Both the position numbers and the translations under genes were made by a program. The notes under the pieces are model-generated. The model was not told where the DNA came from, ran no database searches, and worked only from the letters and a program-made list of their open reading frames with translations. From DASUFP01 sp036274495 (GTDB lineage Bacteria > Bacteroidota > Bacteroidia > AKYH767-A > OLB10), in contig DASUFP010000047.1 in assembly GCA_036274495.1 (NCBI GenBank), positions 1-63,969 on the forward strand: a DNA stretch of 63,969 bases, read 5' to 3'. Of this stretch, positions 52,962 through 61,187 are shown in pieces (positions within the stretch are counted from its first letter, which is position 1; every line of letters begins with the position of its first letter).

Positions 52962-53522
52962 ATGCAACAGGGCAGAACTGCACTTTCAACATTTAATAAC
53001 GCATGGTACAGCCATGGTGCTTCTTCATTCAAACTGCTGATCTGGCACCTGTTTTCGTGGATGTTCTTCCTGAATCACCTCTCCTTTTTCAGCGGACTTA
53101 AAGTTACGCTACTGCGGATGTTTGGGGCGCGGATCGGAAAAGGTGTCGTAATCAAGCAATGTGTGCGGATAAAGTATCCGTGGCTGCTCGAAGTGGGAGA
53201 TGATGTATGGATAGGCGAATGTGTATGGATTGAGAACCACGCGCTCGTAAAAATCGGGAGCAATTCATGTCTCTCACAAGGGGCAATGCTCCTGTGCGGA
53301 AATCACAATTATAAAAAAGCTTCATTTGACTTGATTGCCGAACCTATTACCCTTGAAGAAGGTGTTTGGATTGGTGCCCGGTCAACCGTTTGTCCCGGCA
53401 TAACATGCAGGTCACATTCGGTGTTAAGTGTCGGGTCAGTTGCAAGCAGTGAATTAGCTGCCTATACCATTTACAGGGGAAATCCTGCTTCTGCTGTACG
53501 TGAACGCATCATTGTAACATAA
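52962..53522 (+). CDS. WcaF-like hexapeptide-repeat acyltransferase
   Basis: A 186-aa left-handed beta-helix transferase: GARIGKGVVIKQCVRIKYPW, VGDDVWIGECVWIENHALVK, CLSQGAMLLCGNHNY (catalytic histidine), GVWIGARSTVCPGITC and SVLSVGSVASS. The hydrophobic N-terminal helix (FKLLIWHLFSWMFFLNHLSFF) is typical of WcaF/colanic acid acetyltransferases. It probably transfers an acetyl group from acetyl-CoA to a sugar of the polysaccharide. It is followed by a 134-bp gap. Confidence 0.92.
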   Translation: MQQGRTALSTFNNAWYSHGASSFKLLIWHLFSWMFFLNHLSFFSGLKVTLLRMFGARIGKGVVIKQCVRIKYPWLLEVGDDVWIGECVWIENHALVKIGSNSCLSQGAMLLCGNHNYKKASFDLIAEPITLEEGVWIGARSTVCPGITCRSHSVLSVGSVASSELAAYTIYRGNPASAVRERIIVT

Positions 53523-53656
53523 ACTATTCGGTTTATTCAATCAACGCATCGAACAAACACTATCAAAAAACAAATCATTAAACCTGTAATTGCTGTTTTA
53601 AATTTACCGGTCATTACTTTTCTAACAACACACTTTAGCTAAATCACCCTGCTTCA

Positions 53657-54409
53657 TTGAAAATTTCAATTATCACCATTACCTATAACAGTGCAAAAAC
53701 CGTTGAGGAAACCATCAAATCGGTAGCTGCACAGGATTACCAAGATTTGGAATACATTATTGTTGACGGGAAGTCGAAGGACAGAACGTTGGAAATTGTA
53801 AACAAGTATGCTTCAAAGATCAGCAATCTGGTTTCAGAAAAAGATAACGGGTTGTATGATGCATTAAATAAAGGGATTAAACTGGCTACCGGAGATGTGA
53901 TAGGCATGTTACATTCCGATGATGTATACTCCGATTCAAATGTAATTTCAAAAGTTGCAGCTTTATTTGAAAGCAGTTCACAGCCTGATGCCGTTTATGC
54001 GGATTTGGTTTTTGTCGACCGGACGAATCCCGACAAGGTACTCCGCACCTGGAAAGCTGGCGAATATGAGCCGGGGTCGTTTCTGAAAGGATGGATGCCT
54101 CCCCACCCGACTTTTTTTGTGAAACGTGAGGTCTACGAAAAACTTGGCGGGTTTAATACCACGTTGAAGCTTTCGGCAGACTATGAATTAATGCTGCGGT
54201 TTATCCACAAAAACGGAATCAGGGTTGCATACCTCCCAGAGACAATAGTAAAAATGCGGATGGGCGGTGTATCAAATACCAGTTTCTTTGTGAAACTGAA
54301 AGCCAACATGGAAGATAAACTCGCCTGGAAACTGAATGATATAAAACCCGGATTCTTTACACGGTTTATGAAACCGCTGAATAAGGTAAAGCAATATTTA
54401 AAAAAGTAA
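53657..54409 (+). CDS. glycosyltransferase family 2 (WcaE-like)
   Basis: A 250-aa GT-A enzyme with TTG start (no ATG in frame lies near the first strand). KISIITITYNSAKTVEETIKS, LEYIIVDGKSKDRTLEI, LYDALNKGIKLATGDVIGML, then HSDDVYSD (DxD metal motif) and AVYADLVFVDR, with late FLKGWMPPHPTFFVKREVYE. This pattern is that of the WcaE branch. It ends the cluster on the plus strand and meets purN convergently with 7 bp between the stops. Confidence 0.93.
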   Translation: MKISIITITYNSAKTVEETIKSVAAQDYQDLEYIIVDGKSKDRTLEIVNKYASKISNLVSEKDNGLYDALNKGIKLATGDVIGMLHSDDVYSDSNVISKVAALFESSSQPDAVYADLVFVDRTNPDKVLRTWKAGEYEPGSFLKGWMPPHPTFFVKREVYEKLGGFNTTLKLSADYELMLRFIHKNGIRVAYLPETIVKMRMGGVSNTSFFVKLKANMEDKLAWKLNDIKPGFFTRFMKPLNKVKQYLKK

Positions 54410-54416
54410 CCTGATT

Positions 54417-54983
54417 TTACAATTTTTGAATTACCGCCCGGACAACTTCCGGGAAATGCTGCAGTTCAAGCGCCCTTACTTTTTGCTCAATCTCTTTAGC
54501 CTCTTCATTTCCCGTTAACGGGATTTTGAATTGCGCTATCGTTTCCCCTTCGTCGAATTGCTCATTTACAAAATGAACCGTTATCCCGGTTTCTGCTTCC
54601 CGTGCCTGTTGCACCGCCTTGTGAACATTTAATCCATACATACCCTTACCTCCAAAACGGGGCAACAGGGCGGGATGAATATTAATAATGCGGTTTTCGT
54701 ACTCCTTTATTATACCGGGAGGCACCAACTTTAAGAAACCGGCTAAAACAATCAGGTCAATGCGCCTTTTCAGCAGTTGTTCCTCAACTGCTCCCGATTG
54801 CCACGCAGCGTCAGGAAAACAAGTTGCCTCTACTCCTAACGATTGGGCCAATCCTATTACCCCGGCATTGCAACGGTTGCTTGCTACCCAAACCACTCTG
54901 GCCAGCGGACTTTGTTCAAAAAAACGGATCAGGTTGGCCGCGTTTGTTCCCTGTCCTGATGCAAAAACCGCAATTCGTTTCAT
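54417..54983 (-). CDS. purN: phosphoribosylglycinamide formyltransferase 1
   Basis: A 188-aa enzyme that transfers a formyl group from 10-formyl-THF to GAR in purine synthesis. Start IAVFASGQGTNAANLIRFF, then INIHPALLPRFGGKGMYGLNVHKAV with the catalytic asparagine and histidine, and ETGITVHFVNEQFDEGETIA with the catalytic aspartate. The length is usual for PurN. Its promoter TACCTTTG lies only 4 bases before the start codon. Confidence 0.95.
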   Translation of the reverse strand: MKRIAVFASGQGTNAANLIRFFEQSPLARVVWVASNRCNAGVIGLAQSLGVEATCFPDAAWQSGAVEEQLLKRRIDLIVLAGFLKLVPPGIIKEYENRIINIHPALLPRFGGKGMYGLNVHKAVQQAREAETGITVHFVNEQFDEGETIAQFKIPLTGNEEAKEIEQKVRALELQHFPEVVRAVIQKL

Positions 54984-54987
54984 CCGG

Positions 54988-55019
54988 CAAAGGTATCACT
55001 GCGGGCCGGTGGTCGGCAA
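54988..55019 (-). promoter_or_regulatory. purN promoter, almost leaderless
   Basis: On the minus strand TTG (55017-55019), a spacer of 21 bp and TACCTTTG (54988-54995) match the Bacteroidota consensus fully. Only four bases lie between the -7 box and the ATG at 54983, so transcription would start at or next to the start codon. Confidence 0.6.
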
Positions 55020-55137
55020 GAGTACCGCTTAATTTGGTCACCCTATTGATAATCAGGCAACTACATGTTGATGCAATGTACTTTTAATTGATTGATTTAC
55101 AGTGATTTGGAACCTATTTTAAGGGGCATTGATTTAT

Positions 55138-55168
55138 TTGAACATTCGGCTTAAAATTCGTTACTTTG
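55138..55168 (+). promoter_or_regulatory. acpP-fabF-rnc promoter
   Basis: TTG (55138-55140), 20 bp, then TTACTTTG (55161-55168), which matches seven of eight positions of TAnnTTTG and is followed by C as often in this phylum. The acpP start is 32 bp further on. Confidence 0.6.
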
Positions 55169-55199
55169 CGCCTCAACTTTAAATAAACTTTATAAAGCT

Positions 55200-55436
55200 A
55201 TGTCAGACATTGCAACCCGTGTAAAAGCGATTATTGTTGACAAATTAGGAGTAGACGAAGGTGAAGTACAAAACGAGTCCAGCTTTACGAATGACCTGGG
55301 CGCCGATTCACTTGATACCGTAGAGCTCATCATGGAATTTGAAAAAGAATTCAATATCGCCATTCCTGATGATCAGGCTGAAAAAATCAGCACCGTCGGA
55401 CAAGCTATCGAATACATCACAGCGAACGTAAAATAA
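55200..55436 (+). CDS. acpP: acyl carrier protein
   Basis: A 78-aa acidic carrier protein of fatty acid synthesis. The phosphopantetheine serine lies in GADSLDTVELIMEFEKEF (DSL motif, near residue 39). Full length, with the usual four-helix pattern. First gene of the conserved acpP-fabF-rnc operon; 17 bp separate it from fabF. Confidence 0.97.
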   Translation: MSDIATRVKAIIVDKLGVDEGEVQNESSFTNDLGADSLDTVELIMEFEKEFNIAIPDDQAEKISTVGQAIEYITANVK

Positions 55437-55453
55437 ACCGTTATCGCACGCTG

Positions 55454-56707
55454 ATGAAATTCAGGAGAGTTGCAGTAACGGGGCTTGGCGCGCTAACCCC
55501 ACTTGGAAATAGTGTTACCGAATTCTGGGATGGCCTGATCAGTGGCCGGAGCGGAGCGGGACCTATTACCCGTTTCGATTGTACCAAGTTCAAAACCAAA
55601 TTCGCCTGCGAAGTCAAAAACTTCGACCCGGCAATTGTTTTGGATCGAAAGGAAGCACGCAAACTTGATCTGTTCAGTCAATTTGGTTTAGCTGCAGCCG
55701 TACAGGCTGTGGAAGACAGCGGTTTTACCACCTCTCCCTCTTTCAATCCCGATCGTGTAGGTGTTGTGTGGGGTTCCGGCATCGGAGGCCTCCGGACGTT
55801 TATGGACGAAGCCCAGGCTTTTGCCAAAGGCGACGGAACACCGCGGTTTAATCCCTTCTTCATTCCCAAAATGATTATTGATATTGCCGCAGGCCATATC
55901 TCTATTCGTTATGGTTTGCGTGGCCCCAACTATGCAACCGTTTCGGCATGTGCCTCATCAACCAACGCTCTTATTGATGCATTTATGCTGGTAAGGCTTG
56001 GTAAAGCCGATATCATGGTAACCGGTGGTTCAGAAGCTGCCGTTAACGAAGTGGGTGTAGGAGGATTCAATGCGATGCACGCATTATCGGAAAGAAATGA
56101 TAGTCCCGAAACAGCTTCCCGTCCGTTTGATCTCGACCGCGATGGTTTTGTTTTAGGTGAAGGCGCAGGTGCGGTAATACTCGAAGATTACGAACATGCA
56201 CTGGCACGCGGTGCAAAAATTTATGCCGAAATGATGGGGGGCGGCATGTCGGCCGATGCATATCATATTACAGCTCCTCATCCTGAAGGACTCGGTGCCT
56301 TAAATGTAATGCGCAATGCACTCATTGATGCCGAAATGCAACCGGATGATATTGACTATATAAACGTGCATGGTACTTCTACTCCGCTGGGCGATATCAG
56401 TGAAACCAAAGCGATTGAAAGTGTTTTCGGTGAAAACGCCTACAAGTTAAATATCAGCTCCACCAAATCAATGACCGGCCATTTGCTTGGAGCTGCAGGT
56501 GTAATTGAAGCCATCGCTTCCATTATGGCCGTGCGGGAAAATATCATTCCCCCTACCATCAACCATTTTACCGACGACCCGGCATTTGATCCCCGCCTCA
56601 ACTTTACATTCAATAAGCCGCAAAAACGGAATGTAAATGCAGCAATGAGCAACACATTCGGTTTTGGAGGTCACAATGCGTCGGTGATCTTCAGGAAACT
56701 TAATTGA
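55454..56707 (+). CDS. fabF: 3-oxoacyl-[acyl-carrier-protein] synthase II
   Basis: A 417-aa condensing enzyme that elongates acyl-ACP with malonyl-ACP. VTGLGALTPLGNSVTEFW at the start, catalytic cysteine in TVSACASSTNALIDAF, the two histidines in NVHGTSTPLGD and MTGHLLGAAG, and the final SNTFGFGGHNASVIFRK. All catalytic residues are kept and the length is usual for FabF (about 410-415). Cotranscribed with acpP and rnc. Confidence 0.97.
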   Translation: MKFRRVAVTGLGALTPLGNSVTEFWDGLISGRSGAGPITRFDCTKFKTKFACEVKNFDPAIVLDRKEARKLDLFSQFGLAAAVQAVEDSGFTTSPSFNPDRVGVVWGSGIGGLRTFMDEAQAFAKGDGTPRFNPFFIPKMIIDIAAGHISIRYGLRGPNYATVSACASSTNALIDAFMLVRLGKADIMVTGGSEAAVNEVGVGGFNAMHALSERNDSPETASRPFDLDRDGFVLGEGAGAVILEDYEHALARGAKIYAEMMGGGMSADAYHITAPHPEGLGALNVMRNALIDAEMQPDDIDYINVHGTSTPLGDISETKAIESVFGENAYKLNISSTKSMTGHLLGAAGVIEAIASIMAVRENIIPPTINHFTDDPAFDPRLNFTFNKPQKRNVNAAMSNTFGFGGHNASVIFRKLN

Positions 56708-56716
56708 TTTTTTTTT

Positions 56717-57439
56717 TTGAATATTCTCCTGCCTTTCCGGCTCCTGTTTTCTTCCGACAAACAATTGCTCCGATCGCTTCGGAACCTGCTGGGTTTTTAT
56801 CCCGGAAATCTATCGGTTTACAAACTTGCATTTTCACACCGTTCAGCAGCACAGGAGGAAGTAAATGGTCAACTGATGTCTAACGAGCGGCTCGAATATC
56901 TGGGTGATGCGGTGTTAGGAGCTATCATTGCAGACATGTTATTTCGAAAGTTTCCTTTTCGGGACGAAGGCTTTTTAACCGAAATGCGCTCCCGTATTGT
57001 AAGTCGTGACCATCTCAAAAACCTTGCTTACAAAATAGGAATTGATGCCTTCGTAAAAAATAATTCCGCTCCCGGTCAGTTTCGCTCCATGTATGGAGAC
57101 GCATTTGAAGCGCTTATTGGTGCCATATTTCTGGACAAAGGCTATAATGTAACACAGCAATTCATTGTTAACAGAATTATCCGGCTCCATGTCGACCTGC
57201 ATGAAATTGAACAAGCCGACACCAATTTCAAAAGCCGAATAATCAACTGGGCACAACGCGAAAAGAAAAACCTGGTTTTTGAAACAGTTGATGAGGGTGC
57301 CGGCACTCGTTTGATAAAAGTAAGACTGCTGATTGACAATGCAGAAATTGCTACAGGAACTGATTACGTTAAAAAGAAAGCCGAACAAATTGCTGCTGGC
57401 AAAGCCTGTGAAATGCTGAATATTAAACAGGAAGCCTAA
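56717..57439 (+). CDS. rnc: ribonuclease III
   Basis: A 240-aa double-strand-specific RNase with the RNase III signature NERLEYLGDAVLGAIIADML near residue 55, KFPFRDEGFLTEMRSRIVSR, DAFEALIGAIFLDKGYN and a C-terminal dsRNA-binding domain (about 168-238; FKSRIINWAQREKKNLVFET, AEQIAAGKACEMLN). Start codon TTG in a run of T; an ATG downstream (MSNERLEYL) would remove the first helices. The gene order acpP-fabF-rnc supports the call. Confidence 0.95.
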   Translation: MNILLPFRLLFSSDKQLLRSLRNLLGFYPGNLSVYKLAFSHRSAAQEEVNGQLMSNERLEYLGDAVLGAIIADMLFRKFPFRDEGFLTEMRSRIVSRDHLKNLAYKIGIDAFVKNNSAPGQFRSMYGDAFEALIGAIFLDKGYNVTQQFIVNRIIRLHVDLHEIEQADTNFKSRIINWAQREKKNLVFETVDEGAGTRLIKVRLLIDNAEIATGTDYVKKKAEQIAAGKACEMLNIKQEA

Positions 57440-57575
57440 CCACTCCGGCCAACCGGGCAGACATTTTACATTTGCCTTGATTTTTAGGTAATTAGCGCCA
57501 CTATTTTAGTTATTTTTGATGATCCCGGTTTAACGGGTATTTCAAATAAATGCTTCAAACGTATTCCCGAAAAAA

Positions 57576-58322
57576 ATGTCCTTTCAAAAGCTGCGCGTAT
57601 CGCTGATTAAAAAGCTCGTTGACCTCAATGAACGGATGTTCTTTGAAAGAAAACTGCTTCGTTTTTACCGGCAGGAGTTATCGGCGTGTAATGTGGTAAT
57701 TGATGTGGGAGCCAACAAGGGGCAAAGCATTGACTTTTTTCTGAAGCTGAATCCGAAGTGTCATATTTATGCACTTGAACCAAATCCTGACTTGTTCAGA
57801 AAACTTACTGCCAAATATTCAGGCAAAGAAAACATTCACCTGTTTAATTTGGGCATCAGTAATCGCTCAGGCGACAAATTGTTTTTTGAAAACATCTTCG
57901 ATTACACGTCTACATTTGAAGATCTTAATCCCGATTCCGAATACCTCCGTAAAAAGGCACGGGTATTAGGCGTAAAACCTGAGAATATTATAACAAGGCA
58001 ATACCCGGTCACGGTATTAACGCTTACCGATTTTATTTTGACGCATGTGACAGATACGCATATTGATATTCTTAAAATTGACACCGAAGGACATGAATAT
58101 TATTGTCTGGAAGGCCTTTTTAACGAAATTAAAAAGCCCGGTATCGATTACATTCAAATTGAGAATCACAATGACGATATGTACAAGGACCGCGTTTCTT
58201 ATGAGGTAATCAAAAAACTGATGCATATCAATAATTACAATGAATTTGAAATTGTTCCTCATGCCTTAGGTGATTTCGATGAAGTAGTTTACAAACACAC
58301 CAAACCCTCCTCTGGTAACTGA
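57576..58322 (+). CDS. FkbM family methyltransferase
   Basis: A 248-aa SAM-dependent methyltransferase of the FkbM family: NVVIDVGANKGQSIDFFLKL (SAM motif), IYALEPNPDLFRKL, VLTLTDFILTH, HIDILKIDTEGHEYYCLEG (family hallmark DTEGHE) and DYIQIENHNDD. FkbM enzymes O-methylate sugars of polysaccharides or small molecules. It starts the group 57576-62603, all on the plus strand with short gaps. A TAnnTTTG match (TATTTTTG, 57511-57518) lies upstream. Confidence 0.92.
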   Translation: MSFQKLRVSLIKKLVDLNERMFFERKLLRFYRQELSACNVVIDVGANKGQSIDFFLKLNPKCHIYALEPNPDLFRKLTAKYSGKENIHLFNLGISNRSGDKLFFENIFDYTSTFEDLNPDSEYLRKKARVLGVKPENIITRQYPVTVLTLTDFILTHVTDTHIDILKIDTEGHEYYCLEGLFNEIKKPGIDYIQIENHNDDMYKDRVSYEVIKKLMHINNYNEFEIVPHALGDFDEVVYKHTKPSSGN

Positions 58323-58337
58323 AACTATTTTAAAAGC

Positions 58338-59651
58338 ATGATCAGCGTTCAGCGTATTACCAGTTTCGACAAAACGGAAGAGCAGGTTTGTTCATGTGTC
58401 AGGCCCGAGAAATACGAAGACCTATTCCGTTTAAAAGGAAAGGCAATTGTAGCAAGGGGTGCCGGGCTCAGTTACTGTAATGCTGCTGCTTCTGACAATG
58501 CCCTGGTGGTTGACATGCGACGAATGAACCGCATTATACATTTCGATGCTGTAACCGGAACCATTGAAGCCGAAGCCGGAATAACTATCGGCGAGTTAAA
58601 TGCATTTGCCATTGCCCATGAATGGATAATACCCGTGCTCCCCGGTTATCCTACCATAACGCTTGGAGGTTGTATTGCCTTCAATATTCACGGTAAATCG
58701 CAATATAAGGTAGGTACATTTGGCGACTGGGTCAATAGTATTGCACTCTTTCATCCCGCAAAAGGAGAAACAACCTGCTCGGCTGTTTTAAACCAGGAAT
58801 TGTTCGGGCTTACCGTTGGCGGATTCGGACTCACCGGGATCATTTTGTCAGCTACCATCCGTCTTAAAAAATTGCCGCATCATGGCATGCAGATCGAACG
58901 TCATTTTGTTTCGGATATAAATGATGCCGTTAAATTGATGAAAGAGCATTCTGATCAATTTGAATATGTGTACTCCTGGAACAATTTAAATGCAAAAGGA
59001 TCACATTTCGGCAAAGGCATCGTCTACCTGGAAAAATATGTTACCGGCACTGATGCACCTGTAAAATATAAAAACCGAATGGCACCCGGCTACCGTTTGC
59101 CGGCTGTACAAAATAACTTCTTTGTAAAATTGATGTGCAGTACCTATTACCGTCTGGAGTCAATGAAAAGTAAAAAGTATGTTTCAGGCGTTACTGCCGG
59201 AAGTTTTCCGATTTACGGGAAAGAAATTTATTTTCATTTGTTCGGCAAAAAAGGTTTTCGTGAGTACCAGGTTTTATTCCCATTTGATAAGTGGGCAGCA
59301 GCATCGGATGCCATTCGCATACTGATTTCAAAAATGAATGTTTCTGTTGCGTTAGGATCGCTCAAATTATTTTCGGGACCCACCCACTATTTAAGCTTTG
59401 CCGGCGAAGGCGTTTGTATTACCATTGATGTTCAGGAAAGCAAAAATGCAATTGCTTTCTTTGAAAAAATGGATGTGCTGACTATTCAGTATAACGGCAT
59501 TGTCAATTTGAGTAAAGACAGCAGGCTGAGCGGAGCAACTGTTTCAACGCTGTTTCCGGATTACGAGTCATTTAAGGCTGGTATCCATCGTGCCGATCCC
59601 CAAAATTTAATGCAATCGTCATTAAAATCAAGGCTAAATCTCCGGCTATGA
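58338..59651 (+). CDS. FAD-binding oxidase, DprE1-like
   Basis: A 437-aa FAD-dependent oxidoreductase of the PCMH type: AIVARGAGLSYCNAAASDNAL, TGTIEAEAGITIGELNAFA, LPGYPTITLGGCIAFNIHGK (with the HGK segment) and TVGGFGLTGIILSATIRLK are the FAD-binding signatures. The C-terminal lid is as in DprE1/D-arabinono-lactone oxidases. With the next gene a DprE2-like SDR (4-bp overlap), the pair fits the two-step epimerisation of polyprenyl-phosphoryl-ribose to arabinose that is known in mycobacteria. The cysteine attacked by mycobacterial drugs cannot be placed with certainty here. Confidence 0.85.
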   Translation: MISVQRITSFDKTEEQVCSCVRPEKYEDLFRLKGKAIVARGAGLSYCNAAASDNALVVDMRRMNRIIHFDAVTGTIEAEAGITIGELNAFAIAHEWIIPVLPGYPTITLGGCIAFNIHGKSQYKVGTFGDWVNSIALFHPAKGETTCSAVLNQELFGLTVGGFGLTGIILSATIRLKKLPHHGMQIERHFVSDINDAVKLMKEHSDQFEYVYSWNNLNAKGSHFGKGIVYLEKYVTGTDAPVKYKNRMAPGYRLPAVQNNFFVKLMCSTYYRLESMKSKKYVSGVTAGSFPIYGKEIYFHLFGKKGFREYQVLFPFDKWAAASDAIRILISKMNVSVALGSLKLFSGPTHYLSFAGEGVCITIDVQESKNAIAFFEKMDVLTIQYNGIVNLSKDSRLSGATVSTLFPDYESFKAGIHRADPQNLMQSSLKSRLNLRL

Positions 59652-60394
59652 CAAAAACTGTTTGGGTTATAGGTGCAAGTTCCGGTCTTGGAAGACAACT
59701 TTCGGAACAATTGGCCGAAAGGAAATACAAGGTTGTCATTTCATCCCGTAACGAGCGGGATCTTGATGTGCTGTGCAATCACCTGACGCTTACAACAGGT
59801 GCCGAAACATTCTCATTCCCCATTGACTTGTCGAACCTGACCAACGAACTCAAGGCACGCCAGATGGTTAATGAATTCATCTCAAAATTTGGTTACCCTG
59901 AAGCATCTTATTTTGTTTCAGGTGTTATCCACGATGAGGACTTCACCCTGAAAGCTGCATCCTATTTACCCATACTGATGCAGGTAAATTTTTTAGCTCC
60001 TGCACTTCTGATAAGCGAAGTTGCCGGAAGCAATCCCGGTGTGCGTTCCGAAATAATTGTAGCATCAACAGTAGCAGCTTCAAGACCCAGGGGAAAGAAT
60101 ATTGCATACGGGACAGCCAAGAGGGCTCTTGAACAGTATTGTTCAGGATTGATGCATGGCCTTGCCGGCGGTTTCACTGCCATCAGGGTATACCGGTTAG
60201 GCTATATGGATACCAATTTGAGTTACGGGCAAAAACTGCTTTTCAAACCGGCTTCAACAGCTAAAATCGCAAAAGCTCTGCTCTCAGGATCGCATAAAAA
60301 AGAGGGAATTTATTACCTTCCCCGTTTTTGGCAGCTTATCACCTTTATATTAAATTGCATTCCGTTTGCCATCTATAAAAAAATGAAATTCTAA
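59648..60394 (+). CDS. SDR-family reductase, DprE2-like
   Basis: A 248-aa classical short-chain dehydrogenase: VIGASSGLGRQLSEQLAE (cofactor motif), VVISSRNERDL, SYFVSGVIHDEDF, EIIVASTVAASRPRGKNIAY with the active serine, and YGTAKRALEQYCSGL with Tyr and Lys. The gene overlaps the DprE1-like gene by 4 bp, so the two act together; DprE2 reduces the keto intermediate in the mycobacterial pathway. The name is by context, not by sequence alone. Confidence 0.85.
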   Translation: MTKTVWVIGASSGLGRQLSEQLAERKYKVVISSRNERDLDVLCNHLTLTTGAETFSFPIDLSNLTNELKARQMVNEFISKFGYPEASYFVSGVIHDEDFTLKAASYLPILMQVNFLAPALLISEVAGSNPGVRSEIIVASTVAASRPRGKNIAYGTAKRALEQYCSGLMHGLAGGFTAIRVYRLGYMDTNLSYGQKLLFKPASTAKIAKALLSGSHKKEGIYYLPRFWQLITFILNCIPFAIYKKMKF

Positions 60395-60396
60395 TC

Positions 60397-61143
60397 ATGA
60401 TTCCTTATTCTGAACGGCCTGATATTACAGTCTTTTTTCCTGTTTATAAGGATGAATCAACCATTGAAACGGTAACCCGGAAGGCAATTGCTGTTTGCGA
60501 AGAAGTAGCGCGCGAATATGAGATCATCATTATAAATGATTGCAGTCCTGATAAGTCGGGTGAGATAGCTGACAGGCTTGCACAAGGTAATCCAAGAGTC
60601 AAAGCCATTCACCATGATCATAACAAAGGTTATGGAGCGGCATTGAAAACAGGGTTCGAACACTCAAAAATGGAGTGGATCTGTTTTACGGATGGTGATG
60701 ACGAATACGATTTGAATGATTTGAAGAAAATGATTCGTCTGAAAGATTATTATGATCTGATTATTACATTTCGGTACAAGAAAATTTATTCCAACAAAAG
60801 AATATTTATTTCAACCATTTACAATAAAGTGCTGCGCATGCTTTTCAGAACCCGGTTCAGGGATATCAGTACCGGACTCCGACTAATCAGGAAAGAACTT
60901 GTAGATGAATTACAGCTCCATTCTAACAGTCCTTTTATCGGAGCAGAGCTCACTATAAAAAGCATGCTGAAAGGCTACCGCATTGGAGAAATGGGTATAC
61001 AGACCTTCCCCAGGGTAATTGGACGTGGCTCATCAACCAGCATGAAAAACATCATGTATACTATTAAAGACTTGCGCAAAATATACAGGGAAATATTTTC
61101 GGAAGATTATGATTTGCCCGAGAACAGGGTTAGAAAAAAGTAA
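60397..61143 (+). CDS. glycosyltransferase family 2, polyprenyl-phosphate type
   Basis: A 248-aa GT-A enzyme: DITVFFPVYKDESTIETVTRKA, YEIIIINDCSPDKSGEIA, NKGYGAALKTGFEHSKMEWICF (the hallmark GYG.A...G), and TDGDDEYDLNDL with the DxD metal motif. It lacks the C-terminal membrane helices of the ArnC/GtrB type. It resembles dolichyl-phosphate mannosyltransferase-like proteins that put a sugar onto polyprenyl phosphate. It starts 3 bp after the SDR gene and belongs to the same operon. Confidence 0.92.
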   Translation: MIPYSERPDITVFFPVYKDESTIETVTRKAIAVCEEVAREYEIIIINDCSPDKSGEIADRLAQGNPRVKAIHHDHNKGYGAALKTGFEHSKMEWICFTDGDDEYDLNDLKKMIRLKDYYDLIITFRYKKIYSNKRIFISTIYNKVLRMLFRTRFRDISTGLRLIRKELVDELQLHSNSPFIGAELTIKSMLKGYRIGEMGIQTFPRVIGRGSSTSMKNIMYTIKDLRKIYREIFSEDYDLPENRVRKK

Positions 61144-61187
61144 CTAAATTACTGCCACCTTTCTTAACGTACAAGAAAATCCAGTAA

